Source of the DNA: Legionella jamestowniensis
GTDB taxonomy: Bacteria; Pseudomonadota; Gammaproteobacteria; Legionellales; Legionellaceae
Reading direction: 5' to 3'
NCBI RefSeq assembly: GCF_001467745.1
Contig: NZ_LNYG01000013.1
Span: 1,766,100 to 1,830,099 of the forward strand
Length of the DNA stretch: 64,000 nucleotides
The position numbers and the translations under genes were made by a program. The notes under the pieces were generated by a model that worked only from the letters and a program-made list of their open reading frames with translations, was not told the origin of the DNA and made no database searches. The stretch's first letter is position 1. Each line of letters starts with the position of its first letter. This document shows, piece by piece, positions 9,599-19,600 of the stretch.

Positions 9599-10495
9599 TT
9601 ATACATAAGTTAAATAATGTATAAATTCCTCATTCTTACCATGCACTAAATCCATATAGGCTTTTTTTATCATGGTAGTGATGTTGCCAACGTTTTTACT
9701 TAATTCTCTATCATTGATGGAGCGTATCGCTGTCACTTCTGCCGCGGTACCGGTAAAAAATGCTTCATCAGCTTGATAAGCCTCATCCAAAGTAATATCC
9801 GTTTCAAATACGTCCAAACCTAATTGATGGGCTAATTTTATGACAGTATCCCTTGTGATACCTGATAATATTCCCCCTAATTTCGGAGTATAAAGCCTGG
9901 TATTTTTTACAATGAAAAAATTTTCACCTACTCCTTCCATGATATTTCCATGGCTATCCAACAGTAGAGCTTCGTGGTAATGCGTTCCTTGTAATTCCAG
10001 GGATGCAAGAATGCTATTTACATAATGGCCGCAAATTTTGGCATCAACCACAGTGGACTCAGGATGAATACGAATAAAACTGCTCACTTTAACATCGATA
10101 CTTTCATGCGGCAGATAAGCACCCCACGGCCAACAAGCGATAATTAAATCAGTAGGATTCCCTGTGGGATTTACCCCCATTTTACCATAACCATAAAATG
10201 CCAGCGGGCGAATATAACCTTCTTCCAATCGATTTATAACTACCACTTCTTTTATTGCGGCGGAAACCTCTTCTTTAGTATAAGGAATGGTCATTTTTAA
10301 TACGGATGCTGAATAAAAAAGACGCTCTACATGGTCATTTAGTCGAAAAATGGCTGGTCCTTGCGCTGTCTTATAAAAACGAATACCTTCAAAAGCACCA
10401 CCGCCATAATGAAGTGTATGGGATAGCACATGAACTTTAGCATCAGCCCATGGTATGAGGTTTCCGTTTTGCCAAATTGTTTCAGTGACTTGCAT
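9599..10495 (-). CDS. ilvE: Branched-chain amino acid aminotransferase
   Basis: PLP fold-type IV transaminase interconverting Leu/Ile/Val and their 2-oxo acids. Diagnostic features are HTLHYGGGAFEGIRFY near the N-terminus, the PLP lysine region VDAKICGHYVNSILA, EGVGENFFIV and TPKLGGILSGITRDTV, followed by EAFFTGTAAEVTAI. Length 298 is typical of IlvE (309 in E. coli). It is monocistronic here and is followed 138 bp later by the flavoprotein gene on the same strand. Confidence 0.95.
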   Translation of the reverse strand: MQVTETIWQNGNLIPWADAKVHVLSHTLHYGGGAFEGIRFYKTAQGPAIFRLNDHVERLFYSASVLKMTIPYTKEEVSAAIKEVVVINRLEEGYIRPLAFYGYGKMGVNPTGNPTDLIIACWPWGAYLPHESIDVKVSSFIRIHPESTVVDAKICGHYVNSILASLELQGTHYHEALLLDSHGNIMEGVGENFFIVKNTRLYTPKLGGILSGITRDTVIKLAHQLGLDVFETDITLDEAYQADEAFFTGTAAEVTAIRSINDRELSKNVGNITTMIKKAYMDLVHGKNEEFIHYLTYV

Positions 10496-10535
10496 TATAT
10501 TGCCCTAAAATCAGAGTAAACCTTTTTAGTACTGG

Positions 10536-10559
10536 ACATTACCAGCATTCAGGTAATGT
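10536..10559. repeat. 8-bp hairpin at the end of the autotransporter gene
   Basis: ACATTACC and GGTAATGT form a perfect inverted repeat with an 8-base loop, touching the stop codon of the autotransporter gene. No T-run follows on either strand, so it is recorded as an mRNA 3'-end hairpin rather than a proven terminator. Confidence 0.4.
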
Positions 10560-12913
10560 TAACCATTATTATCAATGACCGGCGTAACAGGAACACCATT
10601 CTCAGTAACTCTAAAAAGAGCTTCATTAATACCAATAACTGTTCTTGAAGTAACTGGTTGTAGGCGTATTCCAATTGCATCGAGTGTGGCGTTGCTATTT
10701 ATTGAGTTAGCTTCAATAACATTTAACCCGCCACTTACATTGACGATCCCTGAAAAAACCTGTGTTCCTTGTGCCTGATAACCAACAGCAGTCACAGAAC
10801 CATTTGAACCTTGATTATCAAGTGCTACAACATGTAAAAAGGGTCCATTTGCAACAATTAAACCATTATTGATAAACACACCTTGAGCAACTACATCATT
10901 ACCCATTCCACCACGGTTTTCCGCCTCAACATTGATAATGTCCTGAGGTAAACTACCGGTATTGCTATTTGTCCGGTAGTTAATTAAAAAATCCGAAGAG
11001 AGCATACTAACTCCTTGGGCAAGAATCGTGTTGTCGCTGCCGCCTACGTTTTCCGCTTTTACGTTGAATGCCGCAGTTGTTGATGGATTTAATGCAACAT
11101 CAGTAGGTGTTCTAAGTAAAGAATGCAAAGCTCGTAGCGCTTCAATAACCTCATTTGAGATTGGGTTTGAAGGAGATCTGATAAGCGTTGGATTGTCAAA
11201 TAAATTTCTATCATCGCTATTGGATACATCAAATCCTACAGCCCGTGTTGTAGTATCATTGCCGCTACCTAAATTATGAGCTTGGACATCCAATTGTCTG
11301 TTTTCAATGTTGACTCTTAAGCCTCGATCAATTTGAACTCCTCGTGCAACAACAGAATTCGCTGTCCTTTGAGTTGCATCAACCAAGATAGTATTGTTTC
11401 GCAGAGTAATGTCTGATGAATTGAGAATAGCGACACCTGTTGTGGTCACATCAAAATTATCATTGCCATCAGCAAAGGCTATTAGCACACTGTTGGAAAT
11501 ATTGATCTCTTGGGCACCTTCAATACTAATTGCCGTCCGATAGCCTCGATCATTGGTGTCAAAGCCGATTGCAGCATTGGAGATGTTGACTCTCGGTCCC
11601 ACGATAACAATACCTGCAGGATGTTGGCCATCCTGATTAGTTAAGATCAATGAATCGATTGTTTCAGTTAATGGTCTGCCTTGTTCGTCCTCCTTGCCAC
11701 CAGTAACTAATAAGCTTCCTTGAAGTATTTGCGCCTGTCCTGTTTTAAAATCAATACTTCGACCATAGAGTGACTGCCCATCTAAAGTAAGAAGTGAAGT
11801 TGCCATAGCCGTTATAGAGGATGGAGAGGTAGTAGTACCAATATTGCCATAGGTGCCTGGACCAATATAAAGATTGGCATTGGGCGAAATAGTATTAATA
11901 GCATCGAGGGTTGGCTGGTTAAATGAGCTATCCAGGCAATTATTTTCAAAAGTACAATTGCCAAAACCATTTGCAGCAACAAAGGGGGAACCTGTACCAC
12001 TAAAAAACCAAATATTGTCCCGCGTTAAAACGCGTACCCCAGTATTTAAATAAGCTTGCTGGCTAGGAATGCCAGAGCCAGTATCCCATGTACCTAAATG
12101 TCTTGGAATAGGATCTAATAACCGATCACGGACAGTAGGTTGTTCACTCTTTTTGATACCACCTAATGTGAAGCGAACAGTGAAAAGTGCCGTATTTTTT
12201 TGCACATTATCATAGCTATCTCGAAACGCAACAGTAAGATTGTGGTTGATAGGCACCTCTACGCCACCAACAATACCATTAATATCGCTGGTGTTTTGAG
12301 GGGCAAAATGATAGCCACCACCAAATAAGCGTAAGTTTCTCGTCTCAGGTAGAGTCAATCCTATTTCACCATCAACACCATTCCCAACTTCCTCGACCAC
12401 ATTAATTAAACTATCAAACTGGCTGTGGCCGGTAAAACTGATATACTGTGTAGTCCCTAAGTCAGAGCCTAAAAAAATACCCTCACTTTTTTGCTTGGTA
12501 GTTGGAAAATAACCATTCACATGGATATCCAGGTAATTTGTCATTAATTCCAGGCCAGGATTCACTACAGGAAAATGCTGTCCTCGTGAGGTACGGTTAT
12601 AATCCCCAAATACGTAGGCTCCCCACAAATAATTGTTATGAATGCCACGAAGCCCACCACCAATGCTACCTAAATAACCATCGTCACTGCCTAGTTTCCC
12701 CAAACCATCCACGTATAAAATCCCATCTTGATTCCCGTATATTGGCACCATGCCGTCAAATTCACCGAGTGCTCTATTTCCAAAATAACCTTCCCCTGAT
12801 AATCGAGGAATTAAAGGGAATGAAGTGGGTCGAAATTCTGCATGAAGAGAGGAGTTATAAACAGCAAGTAAAGAAAGACTTAAAAAAGATAACTTTTGAC
12901 TAAGGCCCGACAT
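10559..12913 (-). CDS. Inverse autotransporter with right-handed beta-helix passenger
   Basis: A 784-residue predicted outer-membrane/surface protein. Residues 1-25 are a signal peptide ending SSLHA. Residues about 26-255 alternate polar and aromatic strands (PRLSGEGYFGNRALGEFDG, GGGLRGIHNNYLWGAYVFGDY, ending TVRFTLGG), as in the inverse autotransporter (intimin/invasin) beta-domain. The remainder, about 275-784, is rich in short Asn/Ile/Val strands (INISNSVLIAF, ITLRNNTILVD) typical of a parallel beta-helix, with one close Cys pair (CTFENNC). The usual Ig-like passenger repeats and a LysM are not seen. It may act as an adhesin. Its upstream gap holds an inverted repeat, with an exported protein transcribed divergently beyond it. 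Confidence 0.75.
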   Translation of the reverse strand: MSGLSQKLSFLSLSLLAVYNSSLHAEFRPTSFPLIPRLSGEGYFGNRALGEFDGMVPIYGNQDGILYVDGLGKLGSDDGYLGSIGGGLRGIHNNYLWGAYVFGDYNRTSRGQHFPVVNPGLELMTNYLDIHVNGYFPTTKQKSEGIFLGSDLGTTQYISFTGHSQFDSLINVVEEVGNGVDGEIGLTLPETRNLRLFGGGYHFAPQNTSDINGIVGGVEVPINHNLTVAFRDSYDNVQKNTALFTVRFTLGGIKKSEQPTVRDRLLDPIPRHLGTWDTGSGIPSQQAYLNTGVRVLTRDNIWFFSGTGSPFVAANGFGNCTFENNCLDSSFNQPTLDAINTISPNANLYIGPGTYGNIGTTTSPSSITAMATSLLTLDGQSLYGRSIDFKTGQAQILQGSLLVTGGKEDEQGRPLTETIDSLILTNQDGQHPAGIVIVGPRVNISNAAIGFDTNDRGYRTAISIEGAQEINISNSVLIAFADGNDNFDVTTTGVAILNSSDITLRNNTILVDATQRTANSVVARGVQIDRGLRVNIENRQLDVQAHNLGSGNDTTTRAVGFDVSNSDDRNLFDNPTLIRSPSNPISNEVIEALRALHSLLRTPTDVALNPSTTAAFNVKAENVGGSDNTILAQGVSMLSSDFLINYRTNSNTGSLPQDIINVEAENRGGMGNDVVAQGVFINNGLIVANGPFLHVVALDNQGSNGSVTAVGYQAQGTQVFSGIVNVSGGLNVIEANSINSNATLDAIGIRLQPVTSRTVIGINEALFRVTENGVPVTPVIDNNG

Positions 12914-13027
12914 CGAATAACTCCCTGTAATACAACAAATTTTGTAACTGACTATAAATTAATATTTTATTTCATTCAATGAATATAAGCCCATAATTTA
13001 ATCTTTCTATTATAATTACCGATAATG

Positions 13028-13139
13028 CTCTGTGTAGAACAAAATTAGGATCGTGTCGTTGCAAGTGTTAGCGAAGCAATCCCGTGCAATTCATGAACAA
13101 AAGCCAAATCTGGATTGCTTCGCTAACGCTCAAACAACG
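13028..13139. repeat. Intergenic palindromic repeat, family B copy 1
   Basis: This fills much of the 301-bp gap between the two divergent genes. A perfect 16-bp inverted repeat, GTTAGCGAAGCAATCC at 13067-13082 and its complement at 13112-13127, is flanked by an outer CGTTG/CAACG pair. A related, more decayed copy starts at 36429: both begin CTCTGTG, then GAACAAAA, then an AGCGAAGC core. This suggests a small dispersed element. Nothing else is recognised in the gap. Confidence 0.8.
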
Positions 13140-13214
13140 GCTATATAAAAAAAATTTGCTCTATAATATCTGTACCTAAGCTTTCTCGTAATTGGCTTTT
13201 AACAGGACAATTAA

Positions 13215-15392
13215 ATGAGGAAATTTTTTCTTTTAGTTGTATTTACACTAGGGATAGGTAGTGAAAATCTTGTATTTTCAGCAAGCAACAGGGACAGAGA
13301 AATTAGGGAACTCATTCGCTTTCTTATTTCTGACACAATGCTTGTTACTAGCAAGAGCGCGTCTTTAATTCCTTTAAGTTTTTATGTAGGAAACACGGAA
13401 GACGTTGCTCGCTACTTTGGGGATTTTACTTGTTTGCCAGAAGAGACCTGTAGAGTAGTCGACAGCTTATATAATAATCCTTATCCATTCTTACCCGTTC
13501 CCTATGCTATTTTGGGAAAAGGTTTGCCTCCGCAGGAAGGTACGGTCCAAGAATGGTTTGCAGCACAATCACAAATTGAGCGGACAACTATAAAATACGG
13601 AACGGATATTTATCATGCGGCGACGTGGCAAATTGCTTTGGCACTTGCGGCGGACAACGATTATTTGGAGGAAAAAACGGCACAGGCATTAATTGAAAAT
13701 GAACTTGACTCGGTGATTAACCCAGCTAATCGAGCCACAGGGATTTTCTTTCTTTATGGTTATCAACTTGTAATTTTTGATTTTCTTAAGGCATTTACTT
13801 ACCGTTTAGTCGCTACCAATTATTACAATAAGGATCCATTTTTTGGAGGACGCTACCAAAATTTTATTAGTTGGGATTTCAATCTTTTTGATCTAGCTAA
13901 AAATGATCCAGAAGGTCATTCTCCAGATTTTTTTAAATATGTTACCACCTGGTCAGACTGGAAACCTTTAACAGGGGAAAATGCATGGGCTCAATTAATT
14001 GGTCCTCTTCAAGCAGAATACATACTGACAGATGGTGAGGTTTCTGCCAGCTCCAAAGCGGTCGTTAATGCTATCAATACCCTCTATGCTTTTTCGGCCA
14101 TGCAAACTGCTATCGGTGCTTTTTATTATTCGCCTGGAGGGACGAGAGATACTCAAGGAGAGTTTCCAATTGGAGAAATTTCAATAGAAGATAATTTTTC
14201 AGTATTAGCTGGCTTACAAATACTAAAAGGAATTCTTGAAAAAACGCAACGAACAGCAGAAGTAGAGCACGCACTTCATCTAATTGATGTCATGCTTAAC
14301 GGAGGTATGACTGTCAATGGTTATGAAACCAGAGGGCTATTGAGTTTTCTCTACAATGGCGCATTCGATGTGCAAAAAGGTGTATTCTATACACGTGGTT
14401 CAGTAGACAAACCTGCTTCGAAAAATGACTGGAGTCCTGATATCTCAGAAGCACTCGGCTCAATGGCTATTGATGTTAATCTTTGGGCTTTATCTGCCTT
14501 AGGTGTTGCAAATATAGACAAATGGTACGGAGAGGGTACTGCTCTTAATATTTGGCGAATTGTGCGTAACCAAGGGGGCTATTTTCAAAATAATCAGTTA
14601 TGGGGGCTAGGCTTTACATTAAATAATCGCACGGACTTTGAACCAGACGACATTATGTCCGGAGAAAACACAGCGAGTGCCATCAATGCCTTACAATCAC
14701 TAATCGAATACTATTTTCACTTAGGCCAAGATACCCAAGAACTCGAGCAAGATTTACAAAGCATACAAAATAACTTTTTCCATTTAAGGAATGATGAATA
14801 TTTAAGTGCCAACTTTGTCGATGCTACACCGCGAGAGTTTTTTATTCGTTTACCTGATGAGATAGGGCAGGCTTATCTCTATGCAAGCAGGCGTTTTCCT
14901 CTTCTTTTTTTATGGAATGCCAACACACTATCAAGTACGAGCGTGACCTCCTGGGTATTGATTAATAAATTTAAGTTTAATCCACTCCAGTATGCTGGAA
15001 AATTTTCCAGTGAAGATTATCCTATTCCAGTAAAAGTAGACATTTTTGATCATGATAATGAACCTGATGGAGGCGCTTTGCCTAAAACAATTAGGGTCAA
15101 ATACACGCGTGGTAACTTAGGACCAATTAAAAAGTTGGTTATTAGTTATAACCTTGATGGTTCACAAACTAAATGGATTGTTTCTGCAAGCACCTTGCAA
15201 AATGAAGGGATTGCATTACTGCCCAAAGGGGCAGAGGGAATTATGATTAGTTTTTTTGACAGCGGCTGGGCTAATGCTTGTCAAATTATTCCAGCAAGGC
15301 GTATCTGCAAGGATAGCGCTTGTTTGGGTACGCATACCATTGTTGCGCGTTGGAGTTCAAGTGGCAAGGGGCGATGTGCACTTGTTGATTAA
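13215..15392 (+). CDS. Exported protein of unknown function, likely all-helical toroid
   Basis: A 725-residue protein that I do not recognise. The N-terminus MRKFFLLVVFTLGIGSENLVFSA is a signal peptide, so it is exported. The mature part contains several regularly spaced helical segments with aromatic and small residues (YHAATWQIALALA, DNFSVLAGLQILKGIL, IDVNLWALSALG, NTASAINALQSLIEYY), a pattern resembling the alpha/alpha toroids of glycoside hydrolases, lyases and terpenoid cyclases. The last ~120 residues look like a beta-sandwich (VKVDIFDHDNEPDGG, IRVKYTRGNLGP). A carbohydrate-active role is only an inference from shape. AGGA lies 8 bases before the ATG. It is divergent from the autotransporter. 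Confidence 0.7.
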   Translation: MRKFFLLVVFTLGIGSENLVFSASNRDREIRELIRFLISDTMLVTSKSASLIPLSFYVGNTEDVARYFGDFTCLPEETCRVVDSLYNNPYPFLPVPYAILGKGLPPQEGTVQEWFAAQSQIERTTIKYGTDIYHAATWQIALALAADNDYLEEKTAQALIENELDSVINPANRATGIFFLYGYQLVIFDFLKAFTYRLVATNYYNKDPFFGGRYQNFISWDFNLFDLAKNDPEGHSPDFFKYVTTWSDWKPLTGENAWAQLIGPLQAEYILTDGEVSASSKAVVNAINTLYAFSAMQTAIGAFYYSPGGTRDTQGEFPIGEISIEDNFSVLAGLQILKGILEKTQRTAEVEHALHLIDVMLNGGMTVNGYETRGLLSFLYNGAFDVQKGVFYTRGSVDKPASKNDWSPDISEALGSMAIDVNLWALSALGVANIDKWYGEGTALNIWRIVRNQGGYFQNNQLWGLGFTLNNRTDFEPDDIMSGENTASAINALQSLIEYYFHLGQDTQELEQDLQSIQNNFFHLRNDEYLSANFVDATPREFFIRLPDEIGQAYLYASRRFPLLFLWNANTLSSTSVTSWVLINKFKFNPLQYAGKFSSEDYPIPVKVDIFDHDNEPDGGALPKTIRVKYTRGNLGPIKKLVISYNLDGSQTKWIVSASTLQNEGIALLPKGAEGIMISFFDSGWANACQIIPARRICKDSACLGTHTIVARWSSSGKGRCALVD

Positions 15393-15530
15393 AACTGTCG
15401 TGTTGGTTGCCACTGAGCTGTATGAGTACTGCGCATAAAGAACATAAAGCAAACAAAATAGAGGCCTTTGTGCTCAAAAAAGTAAATAGGTTTACCCTTG
15501 ATCACGGTAAATAAAAGAGTGTTAAACCCT

Positions 15531-16535
15531 ATGATTAATATTAATAAGATTTGCCAACATTTTTCTCTAGGTGAGCCAAAAAGTAGTTTGATAAAAATTG
15601 CTAGTGGGCTGACTAATGAGGTTTTTTTGCTAGCCACCACGGAAGGTAAATTTGTTATAAAAAGAATCGATTTAGGATCTGTGCGGGCACGACCAAAAAG
15701 AGAGTATCAATACACGGAAAATTTGGCTGCAAAACTACACTCTTTGGGTATTCCAACTGTTGTAGCCTTAGCAGTCAATCAAAATTTTATATTGGCAGAA
15801 CATCATCATATTATATTAGCCTATCCTTTTATTTCTGGCGAGGTTTTATATGGTCCCATTGGCCCTGTTAGTGAAGAAGATGCCAAAAAATCTGGTACAT
15901 TGTTAGGACTTATTCACCAACTCAATATTCGTTACTCACCCGTATCAACATCCTTTGGTTATTCCTATGTCATTCCCATACAACAATGGCATGAATACAT
16001 TGATACTGCGAAGCAGCAGAAGTTATCCTGGTATACCGAGCTAGGGAGTAAACTCGAAACATTTCTTAATTGGAATAGAATGCATCGGGAAGCTGATCAG
16101 CGTTTAGCAAAAAATTTAATCTATAGCCATGGCGACTATTTTCCTCATAACCTTATGTGGCATGATAATAAGCCAATTTTGATTGATTGGGAGTTAGCCG
16201 GACGTATTAACCCCAGTCTAGAGTTCGCTTTGGCCCTAATCTTGTTTAGTGGTTTCGCAACAGAAAATCAGTTTAACAGGCAGGTAGTTAAATTTTTTTT
16301 AGACGGCTATTATGCTACTGGCGCATGTTTAAGAGATGATCTTGATGATGCTATTTGGGGAGCGATAGGAAAAGCATGGCTTAACTGGATGGCTTTTCAG
16401 GCAAAACGCTCTTTAGATAAAAAATTATCTAAAGAAGAAAGACAAGCTGCATCGCAAACTATTATAGCGTTTTATTCGAATTTAGAAACCTTATTGGCGA
16501 GAATTCCACTGATGAAATCTCTTTTAAACACCTGA
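15531..16535 (+). CDS. Aminoglycoside phosphotransferase-fold kinase
   Basis: A 334-residue soluble kinase of the APH/choline-kinase superfamily. The N-lobe has ASGLTNEVFLLAT with the ATP-binding Lys in FVIKRID; the C-lobe has the catalytic loop YSHGDYFPHNLMW (Brenner motif HxDxxxxN, with HGD) and the metal-binding LIDWELAG. The substrate could be a small alcohol such as homoserine, choline, hydroxylysine or a sugar; nothing nearby decides. The start at ATG 15531 was preferred over a TTG at 15498 because an AGAG lies about 11 bases upstream and the fold begins shortly after. It follows the exported protein on the same strand by about 140 bp. Confidence 0.8.
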   Translation: MININKICQHFSLGEPKSSLIKIASGLTNEVFLLATTEGKFVIKRIDLGSVRARPKREYQYTENLAAKLHSLGIPTVVALAVNQNFILAEHHHIILAYPFISGEVLYGPIGPVSEEDAKKSGTLLGLIHQLNIRYSPVSTSFGYSYVIPIQQWHEYIDTAKQQKLSWYTELGSKLETFLNWNRMHREADQRLAKNLIYSHGDYFPHNLMWHDNKPILIDWELAGRINPSLEFALALILFSGFATENQFNRQVVKFFLDGYYATGACLRDDLDDAIWGAIGKAWLNWMAFQAKRSLDKKLSKEERQAASQTIIAFYSNLETLLARIPLMKSLLNT

Positions 16536-16603
16536 ATAAAAAAGATTTCATTGAGAACCGATGAAAGTGCTTCTGATTCAACCCTCTACGCTTTAAGCTT
16601 TTA

Positions 16604-19600
16604 TTATTTGGTAACTTCAATTACACCAGCAGTACTATTAGCTTTCATGCTGGGATCATACATTGATTCCGCAACAACTGCTGGAACTTGATAATTACCG
16701 GCATTGGTTGCTTTTATGCGATAGACAATTTCTTTAGTCGTTGCCTCAACACTGGTGAAGAAAACGACACGATCTTCACGTGCATCTGCATAATCTACAT
16801 TTTCTGAATTAACAGAATCTCGTAGTACTTCAAATCCGCCAGGTAAAAGATCAATGACAGCTACATTATATAAGAGACGATTATCAAGCGCGCGTACTTG
16901 AATATGTACTTCGACTTCCCCCCCCAATGGAACGCTACTAACCACATTACCTTTTATGTCACGATATTCACGATAAACCTCTAATCCATTGGAAATTGCT
17001 TTCACCGGTGAAAGCTTATCAAATCCTGCTTGGGTTAATTGATAAAAGTAGGGCAGCCTATTTGGATTAATAAAATTAACTAGTTGGGCATCCTCATCAA
17101 TCTTTGCTTGTCCATAATTACTATCTGTAGTAGTCAGTATTTTTTGAGTTTTGTCGCTTAAGACTTCACTAATAGTAAAAGAACCTTCTTCAGCCGGCGC
17201 TGCTTGTCCGTAAGCACTTAAAGCAAGACTCGCATACCCTGAAAGGATGGTATTAATTTCATCACTATTCATTGCTTTAACCAGCCGCATTACTAATTGA
17301 TTACCCATTTGCGGTAAGCGTTGTGGAAAATGACGTGCAATCAGATAAAGATATTGTGCATTAGCAGTATTACTATCATAAAAATCAGTTGTATCTTCTA
17401 TCTGTGTTTGAATCTTATACTTTGCTATTAGTTCATTCGCTTCTGCATGGCTTTTTAGCAATTGGTAAGTCGCCGCAAAATAAGCGCCTGTAATATCAGA
17501 CTGCCATTTTTGCGGCTGTTCTTTGTCTAAATAAAGCTGCAAGTTGGTTAAATAATTGGTCGTGACAATTTCATTTCTTGTTAAAATATAAATGGCGTAG
17601 GCTTGAATGCGAGCCACATCAAAGCTCGTTGGATTTTGTGCAGCCAAATCCCTGAGATAGCCTAGACCCGTGCTAAACATCTCATTAGGCACATTATAGC
17701 CTTGGGCGCGCGCTTCTGTTAAAAAATGCATTCCATACACCGAAGCAAAACTATTGCTGTAATTATCGCCAGCACCAGGCCAATAGCTAAAACTGCCATT
17801 CGAGAGTTGCCGTTGTCCCAGCATTTGAATGCTATTTATTATTTTATCATTGATGTCTGTTAAATTTTGTGTAAACCAGGGTTGGTTAGCCATTGCTAAT
17901 AAAGGCATGGATTTGCTCGTTAATTGCTCAGTACAACCATAGGGAAAATTATCCAAGTATTGTTGTAAACCTGTCACCAAAATCATGGGGCTTGTTGACA
18001 AAGAGGCTGTTACAGTGCGGTACTCTGGATACAGTTGTCTTTCAAGAGTTAAGGATTTTGTTTTCTCTTTACTGCTACCGCTGGTAATTGAGGTATTAAA
18101 TACAGTAGAAGGACGTATGCTTATTGTTGAGTCCATGGAGCTTGATTTGCCATTTGTACTGGCTATTAAGTTTACAGTAGCAGAGCCCAGATTTGATTTA
18201 GCCTTCAGTTTAAAATGAACCGTTTGCTCCTGTCCTTCAGCAATGGTTAATGATGTCTTGTCAGGGCCTATCACCTCAAGTTCAGGGGGCACAGTTAATT
18301 GTACCGAAACATTTGCATCGTCGCCTGAATTTTGAACATTATTGGCAATGCTCGCTGTGACTTCAAATGTATCACCGGGTGCCACGAAGGTAGGGGTATT
18401 GGGATTTATGACAAAATTGCCGCGAATTTCCGATTTTTTTTCTGTTGAACCAACGGAGTCTAATGCGACAGCAACGGCCATAACGCGCAAAGTACCATTG
18501 AAATAATCGGGAATATCGTAAGTTAATTGACGTGACAAGTTATCTGTATCAACAATTCCTGACCAATAAGCAACTGGTAAATCGGTTTTTCGTTTAAATG
18601 GATTAAGATGCTGCGTTAGCAATTCACCACCATCTCCGCCAACAGCAGAAAGTTCTCGTTCTTTGATAAACTGCGGTAAGATTTGGTCAACTGTCTGCTG
18701 AGTCAAAACCTCCAGCGCTCTTTTTTGAAAAAAGAAAGCGAGTGGGTTTGGCGTTGCGTAGTTTGCAACCTGTAAGATTCCCTCATCCACAGCGAACACA
18801 ATTATTTTACCCGGTTTATCGCTGCTGTAATTAATTGTGAATGGTTCTCCAGGACGTGCTAGTTCTGGCGCATCTAAATTAATATGAATGTTATGGCTAT
18901 CATAATCCACATTAAAAGGCGTTACGCTATAGCTTAAGGGGCTAATAAAAATGTCAGGAGAATTCCAATCACGAACAAATGCAACATTGACATATCCATT
19001 ACCTTGAAAATTTTCCGGTATATGGATGCGTTGTACCGAATTGGTAGCGCCTGTTTTAAACCATTGGGTAGCATAAACCTTGTCACGTTCAATAGTAATT
19101 AAACCTGATCCGGTATAAGGTGATGTGATTTGCAACTCAATGTTTTCGCCTGCCTTATATTCCTCCTTATTAAGTTTAATTGTCAATTCAGCATTTTTAG
19201 CCAAGGGCAATTGACTTGCTCCAATGATGCTAAATTTGAAATGACTCAGCTCTTCATTATTTTGATCGAGTATATTTACAGCAAAATCTCCGATTTGTTG
19301 GGTAGGTAAATTAAATTCCGTACCTTGTGCATCGATGGAAAAAGAGGTTGTGCTAACTATTGTTGTTTGCATAATTGATTGATATTGATAAGTACCATTT
19401 GGTTTTTTAACCAGGGTAGTAACAGGGTGCAGTGAGACTAGTTGTAGTTTAAGGTCACTAACTGACTGTTGGTTTAGTTGTGGATTTACCGCGATAAAGC
19501 GCACACCACGCTGGCTGTCTTGTTTGATATATTTTAGGTCACCATCCGGTTTATAACCTATGAAAAAGGGCAGTGGGCTTACTAGGGCTGTTGACTGAGT

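Noticed and set aside
12502..12903. 133-codon frame opposite the autotransporter
   Set aside because: Antisense to the signal peptide and barrel, no domain and no start context.
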